A DNA stretch of 64,000 bases from Lelliottia amnigena (GTDB taxonomy: Bacteria; Pseudomonadota; Gammaproteobacteria; Enterobacterales; Enterobacteriaceae), in the NCBI GenBank assembly GCA_900635465.1, contig LR134135.1, forward strand, positions 1,426,001-1,490,000. The letters are read 5' to 3'. Shown here in pieces: positions 21,163 through 33,405 of this stretch. How positions within the stretch are numbered: the stretch's first letter is position 1; each line of letters begins with the position of its first letter. The position numbers and the translations under genes were made by a program. Below the pieces are notes generated by a model, which was given only the letters and a program-made list of their open reading frames with translations, did not search any database and had not been told where the DNA came from.

Positions 21163-21658
21163 ATGGTAGATAGCAAAAAGCGCCCTGGCAAAGATCTCGA
21201 CCGCATCGATCGTAACATTCTTAATGAGTTGCAAAAGGATGGGCGTATTTCCAACGTCGAGCTTTCAAAACGTGTGGGACTTTCTCCGACGCCGTGCCTC
21301 GAGCGTGTGCGCCGACTGGAAAGACAGGGTTTTATTCAGGGCTATACAGCTCTGTTAAACCCGCATTATCTGGATGCCTCACTTCTCGTTTTTGTTGAGA
21401 TTACTCTGAATCGTGGCGCACCGGATGTGTTTGAGCAATTTAATACCGCGGGTACAAAAACTTGAAGAAATTCAAGAGTGTCACTTGGTTTCAGGCGATT
21501 TCGACTACTTGTTGAAAACCCGCGTACCTGATATGTCAGCCTATCGTAAACTGTTAGGTGAAACCTTGCTGCGACTGCCTGGTGTGAACGACACCCGTAC
21601 CTATGTGGTAATGGAAGAAGTCAAACAGAGCAATCGTCTGGTGATTAAGACACGCTAA
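21163..21658 (+). CDS. lrp: Leucine-responsive regulatory protein Lrp (one apparent +1 frameshift)
   Basis: Global feast/famine regulator: N-terminal helix-turn-helix (NVELSKRVGLSPTPCLERV) and C-terminal RAM ligand-binding/oligomerisation domain. It is essentially identical to E. coli Lrp apart from an extra G in the GGG at 21450-21452, which turns NTAVQKLEEI into a stop. Corrected length is 164 residues, as in E. coli. Start at ATG 21163 (MVDSKKRPGKDLDR). Given the extreme conservation on both sides, the shift is almost surely an error. Confidence 0.95.
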
Positions 21659-21714
21659 TACGGAACAGGTGCAAAATCAGTGTAATTTGATTACACTCCT
21701 GTTAATCCATACAG

Positions 21715-21743
21715 CAACAGTGCCGGGTATCCCGGCGCTGTTG
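21715..21743 (+). terminator. Terminator of lrp
   Basis: 13-base arms CAACAGTGCCGGG (21715-21727) and 21731-21743 pair with one G-T, loop of 3, followed by a short T stretch. Confidence 0.7.
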
Positions 21744-21792
21744 TCCGTTTTAGCAAACAGGCAGGAAATGCCTGATACCTGGAGAGCCTTTT

Positions 21793-24700
21793 TTGAGCCA
21801 GGAATATACTGAAGACAAAGAAGTCACTTTAACGAAGTTAAGCAGCGGGCGCCGACTCCTGGAGGCGTTACTGATTCTTGTTGCCCTTTTTGCCGTCTGG
21901 TTGATGGCAGCCTTACTCAGTTTCAACCCTTCCGACCCTAGCTGGTCGCAGACTGCATGGCATGAGCCTATCCATAACCTGGGTGGGGTTCCTGGCGCGT
22001 GGCTGGCAGATACACTGTTCTTCGTGTTTGGCGTGATGGCTTACACCATACCTGTCATCATTGTCGGGGGGTGTTGGTTCGCCTGGCGTCACCGTCAGAA
22101 CGAAGATTACATCGACTATTTTGCGGTATCACTGCGTCTCATTGGCGCCTTAGCGTTGATCCTGACGTCCTGCGGTTTGGCAGCGATCAATGCCGATGAT
22201 ATCTGGTATTTCGCCTCCGGTGGGGTGATCGGCAGTCTCTTAAGCACTGCACTCAAGCCTATGCTCCACAGCAGCGGTGGCACCATTACCTTACTGTGCA
22301 TCTGGGCCGCGGGCCTGACGTTGTTTACAGGATGGTCATGGGTCAGCATTGCCGAAAAACTGGGCAACTTTATCCTCAATATTTTAACCTTCGCCAGCAA
22401 CCGTACGCGTCGTGACGATACATGGGTTGATGAAGATGAATACGAAGATGATGATGAAGAGACATCGTCAACAGCGGATCGTCGGGAGTCACGCCGCACG
22501 CGTATTATGCGAGGCGCGCTGGAGCGTCGTAAACGCGTCGCTGAAAAATTTGCAAATCCCCTTGGCCGTAAAACCGATGCAGCACTTTTCTCCGGCAAAC
22601 GCATGGATGATGAAGAGCACGTCGAATACAGCGCCAGAGGTGTTGCCGCCGATCCTGATGACGTTTTGTTCTCCGGTCATCGGGCAATGCCTGGCGATTA
22701 TGATGAGTACGATCCTTTACTAAACGGCCATTCGGTCACGGCACCGGTTGCCACAGCGGCAATGGCAACCACGGCAGCGCAGGTTTACGCTGCGCCAGTG
22801 GACGCTGTCACGCCTTCTGCACCTGTACTCACGGCAGACACGGATTTGCAGCAGCCCGTCATTGACTGGCAAACCGCGCCTGGCGTTCATACGCCTGAGC
22901 CGTCAATTGCTCCTCAGCCAGAAAGTTACACTCCGGCTCAGCACCAGGAACACTGGCAGCAACCGTATCAGCCTGACACGACTTATGAACCACAGGCTTA
23001 TCAGCAATATGAACAGCCTGCCGTTCCGCCGCATCAGCAACCTGCGCCTGAATATGTCGAGCCTGTTCAGGAGGATGTTGAGCCTGCGCCAGTAGTGGAG
23101 GAGACGAAACCGTCTCGTCCACCGATGTATTACTTTGAGGAAGTGGAAGAGCGCCGTGCACGTGAGCGTGAGCAGCTCGCTGCGTGGTACCAGCCAGTGC
23201 CAGAGCCGGCTAAAGAGCCTGTCAGCACGCCGGCATTTTCCCCCTCTGTTGCTTCTGATATGGGTGCCGCCTCCAGCGTTGCGCCTGTTGCGGCGGGTGT
23301 TCAGCAGGCAACTTCACATGCGACAACCGCTGCAGGCGTTGCTGCACCCGTATTTTAATCTGGCGGCAGGCGCTACGCCACGCCCTCAGGTAAAAGAGGG
23401 TATTGGGCCGCAGTTACCCGCGACCGAACCGTGTACGCGTGCCAACGCGCCGCGAACTGGCGTCTGCTTCCTTTGGTATCAAAATTCCTTCTCAGCAAAT
23501 TTCAGACGAGAGAATGGCTGAAGAGGATTACGATGACGCTGAAGAAATGCATCAGGATGAGCTAGCTCGCCAGTTTGCCGAGCAGCAAAATCAGCGTTAC
23601 GGCGAAGAACATCAACATGAGGCGTCGCACTATCCTGTCCAGGACAGTGAAGATGATGCCGCAGAGGCTGAGCTGGCACGACAGTTCGCTGCGACGCAGC
23701 AGCAACGTTATTCTGGCGATCAGCCATCGGGAGCGAATGCGTTCTCATTGTCAGATTTTGAATTCTCGCCAATAAAAGATTTGGTTGATAATACGCCGAG
23801 TGCGCCGTTATTTACGCCGAGCGTCATGCCTGAACAGGAGCAACCGCGTCAGTCGTTTGCCCCTACGCAGCCACAACATGTTCAGCAACCTGTTGCGCCG
23901 CAGCAGCCTGTCGCTGCACCGCCGCACTATGCGCAGCATCAGCCGTCTCCGGCACAACCGCAGGAAAGTTTGATTCACCCGCTGCTGATGCGTAATGGTG
24001 ACAGCCGTCCGGTGCAAAGACCAACGACGCCGTTGCCATCGCTGGATTTGTTAACCTCTCCGCCTTCTGAAGTGGAACCGGTCGATACTTTCGCACTTGA
24101 GCAAATGGCGAGACTGGTTGAAACGCGTCTGGCGGATTTCCGCATTAAAGCGGATGTGGTGAACTACTCTCCGGGCCCGGTTATCACCCGCTTTGAACTG
24201 AATCTGGCGCCTGGCGTTAAAGCTGCGCGAATTTCTAACCTGTCCCGTGACCTGGCACGTTCGCTCTCGACTGTGGCAGTGCGTGTGGTTGAAGTCATTC
24301 CAGGCAAACCCTATGTCGGTCTGGAATTGCCTAACAAAAAACGTCAGACCGTCTATTTGCGCGAGGTTCTGGATAACGCGAAATTCCGTGATAATCCATC
24401 GCCGCTCACTATCGTGCTGGGGAAAGACATTGCGGGTGAACCTGTGGTTGCGGATCTGGCGAAAATGCCCCATCTGCTGGTCGCGGGTACAACAGGTTCC
24501 GGTAAGTCTGTCGGCGTCAACGCCATGATTCTGAGCATGCTCTATAAAGCTCAGCCGGAAGATGTGCGTTTCATCCATGATCGACCCGAAAATGCTGGAA
24601 CTTTCGGTTTACGAAGGTATTCCGCATCTGCTGACCGAAGTGGTTACCGACATGAAAGACGCTGCCAACGCTTTGCGCTGGAGCGTCAATGAGATGGAAC

Positions 24701-25509
24701 GCCGCTACAAACTGATGTCGGCGCTCGGCGTGCGTAATCTTGCAGGTTACAACGATAAAATCGCAGAAGCGGCGCGTATGGGCCGTCCGATTCCCGATCC
24801 ATATTGGAAGCCTGGCGACAGCATGGCTACTGAGCATCCGGTTCTGGAAAAACTGCCTTATATCGTGGTGCTGGTGGATGAATTCGCCGACTTGATGATG
24901 ACGGTGGGTAAAAAAGTGGAAGAGCTGATCGCTCGCCTGGCACAGAAAGCGCGTGCTGCGGGCATCCATCTCGTACTGGCGACACAGCGTCCCTCTGTCG
25001 ATGTCATTACCGGTCTGATTAAAGCTAACATTCCAACGCGTATTGCGTTCACCGTATCGAGCAAAATTGACTCGCGAACTATTCTCGATCAGGGTGGCGC
25101 GGAATCGCTGCTCGGCATGGGCGACATGCTTTACTCTGGTCCGAACTCGACAACGCCAGTGCGTGTGCACGGTGCGTTTGTTCGTGATCAGGAAGTTCAT
25201 GCAGTCGTGCAGGACTGGAAAGCGCGCGGTCGCCCGCAATACGTTGACGGTATCACCTCTGAAAGTGAAAGTGAGGGAGGCGGCAGCGGCGGCTATGACG
25301 GCGCTGAAGAGCTCGATCCTTTATTCGATCAGGCGGTTAACTTCATTACTGAAAAGCGTAAAGCGTCCATTTCTGGCGTGCAGCGTCAGTTCCGTATTGG
25401 TTACAACCGTGCAGCGCGTATTATTGAACAGATGGAAGCGCAGGGCATCGTGAGCGAGCCCGGTCACAACGGTAACCGCGAGGTACTTGCTCCGCCACCG
25501 TTTGAGTAA
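21793..25509 (+). CDS. ftsK: DNA translocase FtsK (three apparent +1 frameshifts)
   Basis: Starts with TTG ([18 protein letters not shown]). The N-terminal domain has four transmembrane helices (about 1-200) that join the divisome. A long Pro/Gln/Glu-rich linker follows, then the hexameric motor with Walker A GTTGSGKS and [12 protein letters not shown], and the C-terminal gamma winged helix ([20 protein letters not shown]) that reads KOPS and activates XerCD at dif. Three single extra bases split it: T at 23353-23356, C at 23417-23419 and C at 24575-24576. Corrected length is 1237 residues, shorter than E. coli (1329) because of the linker. FtsK is essential, so these are probably sequence errors. 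Confidence 0.94.
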
Positions 25510-25636
25510 CTTGTCATCGTTTGCAAAGATGGGTAAAACAGTAAAAATTAAGCATTTTCTTCTGTTGCCTGCCGTTTGGCAGGTTCAGAATGGATGACAG
25601 AACCCCATTTCGGGATGACGAATTTAAGGACTGATA

Positions 25637-26252
25637 ATGAAAAAAATCGCAATCGTCGGAGCATTATTGACCAGCTTTGTTGCCAGCAGCGTCTGGGCCG
25701 ATGCCGCTAGCGATCTTAAAAGCCGCCTGGATAAAGTCAGTAGCTTCCATGCCAGCTTCACTCAGAAAGTGACTGACGGCAGCGGGAATGCAGTGCAGGA
25801 AGGTCAGGGTGATTTATGGGTTAAGCGCCCCAATCTTTTTTAACTGGCATATGACCCAGCCAGACGAAAGCATTCTGGTTTCCGATGGTAAAACCCTGTG
25901 GTTCTACAATCCATTTGTCGAGCAGGCTACCGCGACATTATTGAAGGATGCGACGAGCAATACGCCGTTTATGCTGATTGCGCGCAACCAGGCCAGTGAC
26001 TGGCAGCAGTACAATATCAAACAAAACGGTGATGATTTTGTTCTGACGCCGAAGACCAGTAACGGTAACCTGAAGCAGTTCACCATTAACGTGAGCAACA
26101 ACGGGACAATCAATCAGTTTAGCGCTGTGGAACAAGACGAGCAGCGTAGTAGCTATCAGCTTAAGTCACAGCAAAATGGCGCTATTGATGCATCCAAATT
26201 CACCTTTACCCCGCCGCAGGGCGTAACGGTGGATGATCAACGCAATAAGTAA
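25637..26252 (+). CDS. lolA: Outer-membrane lipoprotein carrier LolA (one apparent +1 frameshift)
   Basis: Periplasmic chaperone that carries lipoproteins from LolCDE to LolB. The signal peptide spans residues 1-21 ([21 protein letters not shown]). An extra T in the T6 at 25836-25841 interrupts [15 protein letters not shown]; the corrected protein has 204 residues. LolA is essential in E. coli, so an error is far more likely than a null mutation. It lies between ftsK and rarA as in E. coli, nine bases ahead of the rarA start. Confidence 0.94.
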
Positions 26253-26261
26253 GAGGCGTGA

Positions 26262-27605
26262 GTGGGCAATCTTTCGCTCGATTTTTCTGAGAATGCGTTT
26301 CAACCTCTGGCCGCTCGCATGCGGCCAGAAAATTTAGCGCAGTACATCGGTCAGCAGCATCTGCTGGCTCCCGGGAAACCGTTGCCGCGCGCTATCGAAG
26401 CCGGGCATCTGCACTCAATGATCTTATGGGGGCCGCCGGGGACAGGCAAGACCACGCTGGCGGAAGTGATTGCTCGCTATGCCGATGCTGATGTCGAACG
26501 TTTGTCTGCCGTTACCTCCGGTGTGAAAGAGATCCGCGAGGCTATCGAACGCGCCCGGCAAAATCGCAATGCGGGTCGTCGTACCATTCTCTTTGTTGAT
26601 GAAGTTCATCGTTTCAATAAGAGCCAGCAGGATGCATTTCTGCCGCATATTGAAGACGGCACTATCTTCTTTATCGGTGCAACCACCGAAAATCCTTCCT
26701 TCGAACTTAACTCTGCACTTCTCTCGCGCGCACGCGTTTACCTTTTGAAGTCGTTGACGACGGAAGATATTGAGCAAGTGCTCACTCAGGCAATGGAAGA
26801 TAAAGCACGTGGCTATGGCGGCCAGGATGTTGTTCTTCCTGATGATACGCGCCGCGCGATCGCAGAGTTAGTAAACGGTGATGCGCGCCGGGCATTGAAC
26901 ACCCTGGAAATGATGGCTGATATGGCCGAGCTGGGTGACGCAGGTAAACGCGTACTGAAATCTGAGTTGCTGACGGAAATCGCCGGAGAACGCAGCGCGC
27001 GTTTTGATAATAAAGGCGATCGTTTTTACGATTTAATTTCTGCACTGCATAAGTCTGTTCGCGGTAGCGCGCCAGATGCGGCGTTGTACTGGTACGCACG
27101 TATTATCACAGCGGGTGGCGATCCTCTCTATGTTGCGCGTCGCTGTCTGGCGATAGCGTCAGAGGACGTCGGTAACGCGGATCCACGAGCCATGCAGGTC
27201 GCCCTTTCAGCCTGGGACTGTTTTACCCGAGTAGGCCCTTCCGAAGGGGAGCGCGCCATCGCTCAAGCCATTGTTTATCTGGCGTGTGCGCCAAAAAGTA
27301 ATGCCGTCTATACCGCCTTTAAAGCCGCGATGGCGGATGCGCGCGAGCGTCCGGATTATGACGTACCGGTTCATCTGCGCAATGCGCCAACTAAGCTCAT
27401 GAAAGAGATGGGCTATGGGCAGGAATATCGTTATGCACACGATGAGCCAAATGCCTACGCCGCGGGCGAGGAATATTTCCCGCAGGAGATGGCACAAACG
27501 CGCTATTATCGGCCCACAAACAGAGGTCTTGAAGGTAAGATTGGCGAAAAGCTCGCCTGGCTTACCGAACAGGATCAAAATAGCCCTATAAAACGCTACC
27601 GTTAG
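26262..27605 (+). CDS. rarA: Replication-associated recombination protein A
   Basis: 447-residue AAA+ ATPase related to clamp-loader subunits (MgsA, WRNIP1), acting at stalled forks with SSB. Walker [10 protein letters not shown], Walker [11 protein letters not shown] and sensor region [18 protein letters not shown] are present, followed by the C-terminal tetramerisation domain. Start is GTG 26262 ([13 protein letters not shown]), matching E. coli length and N-terminus, just after lolA. Confidence 0.96.
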   Translation: MGNLSLDFSENAFQPLAARMRPENLAQYIGQQHLLAPGKPLPRAIEAGHLHSMILWGPPGTGKTTLAEVIARYADADVERLSAVTSGVKEIREAIERARQNRNAGRRTILFVDEVHRFNKSQQDAFLPHIEDGTIFFIGATTENPSFELNSALLSRARVYLLKSLTTEDIEQVLTQAMEDKARGYGGQDVVLPDDTRRAIAELVNGDARRALNTLEMMADMAELGDAGKRVLKSELLTEIAGERSARFDNKGDRFYDLISALHKSVRGSAPDAALYWYARIITAGGDPLYVARRCLAIASEDVGNADPRAMQVALSAWDCFTRVGPSEGERAIAQAIVYLACAPKSNAVYTAFKAAMADARERPDYDVPVHLRNAPTKLMKEMGYGQEYRYAHDEPNAYAAGEEYFPQEMAQTRYYRPTNRGLEGKIGEKLAWLTEQDQNSPIKRYR

Positions 27606-27676
27606 CGCGATCGTTGCGGTAATGTTGGCATTGTATCCCTGTGGCCGCAGGCTGTGGTCACATTTCCCTCATTTAA

Positions 27677-28990
<1,314 letters not shown>

Positions 28991-29003
28991 TCTGTTTTAA
29001 AAT

Positions 29004-29028
29004 AAAAAGCGCCTGAGGGCGCTTTTTT
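29004..29028 (+). terminator. Terminator of serS
   Basis: 10-bp stem AAAAAGCGCC (29004-29013) with GGCGCTTTTT (29018-29027) and a T run. Confidence 0.88.
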
Positions 29029-29040
29029 TATGCCTCTGCT

Positions 29041-29054
29041 TTGACTCGAAACAA
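29041..29054 (+). promoter_or_regulatory. Candidate FNR site upstream of dmsA
   Basis: TTGACTCGAAACAA has the half-site spacing of an FNR box and aligns with the dmsA FNR site I recall from E. coli (TTGATACCGAACAA). It lies about 140 bases before the dmsA ATG. Confidence 0.5.
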
Positions 29055-29193
29055 TATCAGCTCCTCCTAAAGTAGTAATACTCCTTTGAATGAAACCCAG
29101 CACATCATGTGCCTGAATAACCGTTTCTCTATATAAAAAACTATATAGCGGTCTATGCCGCATCTTTTTTGTGAGCAACCAAAGTGAGTATTT

Positions 29194-31638
29194 ATGAAAA
29201 TCAAAGCGCCTGATGCTTTACTGGCTGCCGAGGTAAGCCGTCGCGGATTAGTCAAAACGACTGCGATTGGCGGCCTGGCCGTTGCCAGCAGTGCGTTCAC
29301 CTTACCCTTCTCACGTATAGCATCGGCGGCTGACGTTATTGCCCCGAAGACTGCGGCTGAAAAAGTGGTGTGGAGCGCCTGTACCGTTAACTGCGGCAGC
29401 CGTTGCCCGCTGCGTATGCATGTTGTCGATGGTGAAATCAAATACGTTGAGACGGATAACACGGGTGATGATAACTACGAAGGGTTACATCAGGTCCGCG
29501 CCTGTTTGCGTGGCCGCTCCATGCGTCGTCGCGTTTACAATCCGGATCGTTTGAAGTATCCGATGAAGCGTGTTGGCCAACGCGGTGAAGGCAAGTTTGA
29601 GCGTATCAGTTGGGAAGAAGCCTTCGATACGATTGCCACCAACATGCAGCGCCTGATTAAAGAGTATGGTAACGAGTCTATCTACCTGAACTATGGCACC
29701 GGGACGCTCGGCGGGACAATGACCCGCTCCTGGCCGCCAGGAAAAACGCTGATTGCTCGTCTGATGAACTGTTGTGGCGGTTATCTCAACCATTATGGTG
29801 ACTACTCTTCGGCGCAGATCGCGGCGGGGCTGAATTACACCTACGGCGGTTGGGCCGATGGCAACAGCCCGTCAGATATCGAAAACAGCAAGCTGGTGGT
29901 CCTGTTTGGTAATAACCCTGGCGAAACGCGCATGAGTGGTGGCGGGGTAACCTACTATCTGGAACAGGCCCGCGCGAAATCGAATGCCAGAATGATCATC
30001 ATTGATCCGCGCTATACCGATACGGGCGCGGGCCGTGAAGACGAGTGGATCCCAATCCGTCCGGGTACGGATGCTGCGCTGGTCAACGCGCTGGCATGGG
30101 TCATGATCACCGAGAACCTTGTTGATCAGCCATTCCTGGATAAATATTGCGTTGGATACGACGAGAAAACCTTGCCCGCCAGTGCGCCTGCAAACGGGCA
30201 TTACAAGGCTTACATTCTTGGACAGGGCAGTGACGGTGTAGCGAAAACCCCACAGTGGGCTTCTACGATTACAGGTATCCCTGTCGAGCGTATCGTACAG
30301 CTGGCGCGCGAAATCGGGTCTGCTAAGCCTGCGTACATCAGCCAGGGCTGGGGACCTCAGCGCCATGCGAATGGTGAAATTGCAACTCGCGCTATCTCAA
30401 TGCTCTCGATTCTGACCGGTAACGTGGGCATCCATGGGGGAAACAGTGGCGCGCGCGAAGGCTCCTATGAAGTGCCTTTTGAGCGCATGCCGACGCTGGA
30501 AAATCCAGTACAGACCAGTATTTCGATGTTTATGTGGACTGACGCGATTGAGCGTGGCCCGGAGATGACGGCGCTGCGCGACGGTGTGCGCGGTAAAGAC
30601 AAACTCGATGTGCCCATCAAAATGATCTGGAACTATGCAGGTAACTGCATTATCAACCAGCACTCCGACATCAACCGCACGCATGACATTCTTCAGGATG
30701 ACAAGAAGTGCGAGATGATTGTGGTGATCGACTGTCACATGACCTCATCGGCTAAATATGCCGATATTCTGTTGCCGGATTGCACCGCCTCTGAGCAGAT
30801 GGATTTTGCCCTTGATGCCTCCTGCGGCAACATGTCCTACGTCATTTTCACCGACCAGGTCATCAAACCGCGGTTTGAATGTAAAACCATCTACGACATG
30901 ACTACTGAGCTGGCGAAACGTTTGGGCGTCGAGCAGCAGTTCACAGAAGGTCGCACGCAGGAAGGATGGATGCGCTATTTGCACGAGCAGTCTCGCAAAG
31001 CGGTTCCTGAACTGCCTGATTTCGACACGTTCCGTAAGCAAGGCATGTTTAAGCAGCGCGATCCCGAAGGGCACCATGTGGCCTACAAGGAATTTCGTCA
31101 GGACCCCCAGGCGAATCCGCTCACCACACCGTCGGGAAAAATTGAAATTTATTCCGAAGCGCTGGCGAAGATCGCTTCCAGCTGGGAGTTGCCGGAAGGC
31201 GACGTTATCGATCCCCTCCCGATCTACACCCCTGGTTTCGAAAACTATAACGATCCTCTCACGGCAAAATATCCGCTACAGCTGACAGGGTTCCACTATA
31301 AAGCGCGCGTTCACTCCACCTACGGCAATGTGGACGTGCTGAAAGCCTCTTGTCGGCAGGAGATGTGGATTAACCCGCTGGATGCTCGCAAGCGCGGCAT
31401 CGCTAACGGCGATCGTATCCGAATTTTTAACGATCGCGGAGAGGTCCATATTGAAGCGAAAGTGACGCCGCGCATGATGCCTGGCGTGGTTGCGCTTGGG
31501 GAAGGGGCCTGGTATAGCCCTGATGCAAATCGCATCGACCAGGCAGGCAGCATTAACGTGCTGACTACGCAGCGCCCGTCGCCACTGGCGAAAGGCAATC
31601 CGTCCCACACGAACCTCGTTCAGGTTGAAAAGGTGTAA
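29194..31638 (+). CDS. dmsA: Anaerobic dimethyl sulfoxide reductase catalytic subunit DmsA
   Basis: 814 residues, E. coli length. The twin-arginine leader (SRRGLVK, then a hydrophobic stretch ending SRIASA) targets export by Tat. An Fe-S motif (CTVNCGSRCPLRM with a later Cys in RACLRG) is followed by molybdopterin-guanine-dinucleotide oxidoreductase domains and a C-terminal dinucleotide-binding domain. It reduces DMSO and N-oxides as terminal electron acceptors in anaerobic respiration. First gene of dmsABC, ten bases before dmsB. Confidence 0.97.
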   Translation: MKIKAPDALLAAEVSRRGLVKTTAIGGLAVASSAFTLPFSRIASAADVIAPKTAAEKVVWSACTVNCGSRCPLRMHVVDGEIKYVETDNTGDDNYEGLHQVRACLRGRSMRRRVYNPDRLKYPMKRVGQRGEGKFERISWEEAFDTIATNMQRLIKEYGNESIYLNYGTGTLGGTMTRSWPPGKTLIARLMNCCGGYLNHYGDYSSAQIAAGLNYTYGGWADGNSPSDIENSKLVVLFGNNPGETRMSGGGVTYYLEQARAKSNARMIIIDPRYTDTGAGREDEWIPIRPGTDAALVNALAWVMITENLVDQPFLDKYCVGYDEKTLPASAPANGHYKAYILGQGSDGVAKTPQWASTITGIPVERIVQLAREIGSAKPAYISQGWGPQRHANGEIATRAISMLSILTGNVGIHGGNSGAREGSYEVPFERMPTLENPVQTSISMFMWTDAIERGPEMTALRDGVRGKDKLDVPIKMIWNYAGNCIINQHSDINRTHDILQDDKKCEMIVVIDCHMTSSAKYADILLPDCTASEQMDFALDASCGNMSYVIFTDQVIKPRFECKTIYDMTTELAKRLGVEQQFTEGRTQEGWMRYLHEQSRKAVPELPDFDTFRKQGMFKQRDPEGHHVAYKEFRQDPQANPLTTPSGKIEIYSEALAKIASSWELPEGDVIDPLPIYTPGFENYNDPLTAKYPLQLTGFHYKARVHSTYGNVDVLKASCRQEMWINPLDARKRGIANGDRIRIFNDRGEVHIEAKVTPRMMPGVVALGEGAWYSPDANRIDQAGSINVLTTQRPSPLAKGNPSHTNLVQVEKV

Positions 31639-31648
31639 GGAGTAACCG

Positions 31649-32266
31649 ATGACAACCCAATATGGATTTTTTATTGATTCCAGTCGTTGCACCGGTTGTA
31701 AAACCTGCGAACTGGCGTGTAAAGATTACAAAGACTTAACCCCGGATGTTAGCTTCCGTCGTATTTACGAATACGCGGGTGGAGACTGGCAGGAGGACAA
31801 CGGCGTCTGGAATCAGAACGTGTTTGCCTACTATCTGTCGATTGCCTGTAACCATTGTGAAGATCCTGCGTGTACCAAAGTGTGCCCGAGTGGCGCGATG
31901 CACAAACGTGATGACGGTTTTGTTGTCGTTGATGAAGATGTTTGCATCGGCTGTCGCTACTGCCATATGGCGTGCCCGTATGGCGCCCCACAGTACAACG
32001 CTGCAAAAGGGCATATGACGAAATGCGATGGCTGTCATTCCCGTGTTGCAGACGGTAAAAAGCCGATCTGCGTGGACTCTTGCCCTCTGCGCGCACTGGA
32101 CTTTGGTCCAATTGACGAGTTGCGTCAGAAGCACGGCCAGCTTGCAGCGGTTGCTCCGCTACCGGGAGCGCATTTTACCAAGCCAAGTATTGTTATTAAA
32201 CCGAATGCCAATAGCCGTCCGACAGGTGATACCACCGGCTATCTGGCCAATCCGAAGGAGGTGTAA
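31649..32266 (+). CDS. dmsB: DMSO reductase iron-sulfur subunit DmsB
   Basis: 205 residues with four Cys clusters for four [4Fe-4S] centres: CTGCKTCELAC, CNHCEDPACTKVC, CIGCRYCHMAC and CDGC...CVDSC. It relays electrons from DmsC to DmsA. GGAGTAA precedes the ATG. It ends one base before the dmsC ATG, within one transcript. Confidence 0.97.
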   Translation: MTTQYGFFIDSSRCTGCKTCELACKDYKDLTPDVSFRRIYEYAGGDWQEDNGVWNQNVFAYYLSIACNHCEDPACTKVCPSGAMHKRDDGFVVVDEDVCIGCRYCHMACPYGAPQYNAAKGHMTKCDGCHSRVADGKKPICVDSCPLRALDFGPIDELRQKHGQLAAVAPLPGAHFTKPSIVIKPNANSRPTGDTTGYLANPKEV

Positions 32267-32267
32267 A

Positions 32268-33131
32268 ATGGGAAGTGGATGGCATGAGTGGCCGCTGATG
32301 ATTTTCACTGTCTTTGGGCAGTGCGTCGCCGGCGGTTTTATCGTTCTCGCTCTGGCGTTGCTTAAAGGACAGTTACAGCCTGAACAGCAGCAACGTCTGG
32401 TGCTGAGCATGTTTGGTTTGTGGGTGTTAATGGGCATCGGCTTTATCGCTTCGACACTGCATCTGGGATCTCCTATGCGGGCTTTCAACTCGCTGAATCG
32501 CATTGGCGCTTCATCGCTGAGTAATGAAATTGCCAGCGGTGCGATCTTCTTTGCAATTGGTGGGCTTGGCTGGTTGCTGGCAGCGATGAAAAAACTGCCC
32601 GCAGGCTTACGCACGTTGTGGCTTGTTGTGACAATGGTACTGGGCGTGGTCTTCGTTTGGATGATGGTACGTGTATACAACACCATCGACACCGTCCCAA
32701 CCTGGTACAGCGTCTGGACGCCGATGAGCTTCTTCCTGACGATGTTTATCGGCGGGCCGCTGCTGGGCTTCCTGCTGTTGCGCGTCGCGGGTGTTGATGG
32801 CTGGGCTATGCGATTACTGCCTGCCGTTTCACTGCTGGCATTGGTGATCAGTGCGATTGTGGCGTTAATGCAGGGGGCAGAGTTAGCCACTATTCATAGT
32901 TCAATCCAGCAGGCTTCTGCTCTGGTGCCGGATTATGGATCGCTGATGGCCTGGCGTATCGTCCTGCTGGCTCTCGCGTTGACATGTTGGGTCATTCCTC
33001 AGCTCAAAGGATACCAGCCTGCCTTACCGGTGTTATCCCTTGCCTTTGTGCTGGTACTGGCGGGAGAACTCATTGGCCGTGGGGTGTTCTACGGTCTGCA
33101 TATGACGGTTGGTATGGCTATCGCCAGCTAA
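32268..33131 (+). CDS. dmsC: DMSO reductase membrane anchor subunit DmsC
   Basis: 287 residues, E. coli length, with eight predicted transmembrane helices; it anchors DmsAB and oxidises menaquinol. The start at ATG 32268 (MGSGWHEWPLMIFTVFGQ) has GGAGGTG upstream at the end of dmsB; the open frame extending further upstream runs through dmsB and is not coding. Confidence 0.96.
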   Translation: MGSGWHEWPLMIFTVFGQCVAGGFIVLALALLKGQLQPEQQQRLVLSMFGLWVLMGIGFIASTLHLGSPMRAFNSLNRIGASSLSNEIASGAIFFAIGGLGWLLAAMKKLPAGLRTLWLVVTMVLGVVFVWMMVRVYNTIDTVPTWYSVWTPMSFFLTMFIGGPLLGFLLLRVAGVDGWAMRLLPAVSLLALVISAIVALMQGAELATIHSSIQQASALVPDYGSLMAWRIVLLALALTCWVIPQLKGYQPALPVLSLAFVLVLAGELIGRGVFYGLHMTVGMAIAS

Positions 33132-33150
33132 AGCTTTATTTAGTTATATC

Positions 33151-33178
33151 AAGCCGGGGAAATATCCCCGGCTTTTTT
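33151..33178 (+). terminator. Terminator of dmsABC
   Basis: 10-bp stem AAGCCGGGGA (33151-33160) with TCCCCGGCTT (33165-33174), then T6. The remaining bases to 33405 are AT-rich; TTGACT at 33341 may belong to the ycaD promoter. Confidence 0.87.
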
Positions 33179-33405
33179 ATTTTCTATCATGAAATTTTTC
33201 AACTGAGCCCTGTTAATTATTTGTCTTATAAATTAATAAAAACAATCAGATAAATATTATGCATACGGGCGAAGCGGGAAGGAGGATAAGTTTTTTAAAT
33301 CGACAGGGAACAAATCGTGCGAGCCCCCTAAACCCATGGATTGACTTTGTTTTTGCTGGTGGCATGATGCGCTCGAAATCTTCACTTCCTCACGGTTTTT
33401 AATCC

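Noticed and set aside
21440..21460. Programmed frameshift in lrp
   Set aside because: No slippery heptamer or following structure; a simple extra G explains it, as in many other genes of the window.
32028..32267. N-terminal extension of dmsC
   Set aside because: It runs inside dmsB in another frame; dmsC has its own ribosome site and ATG at 32268.
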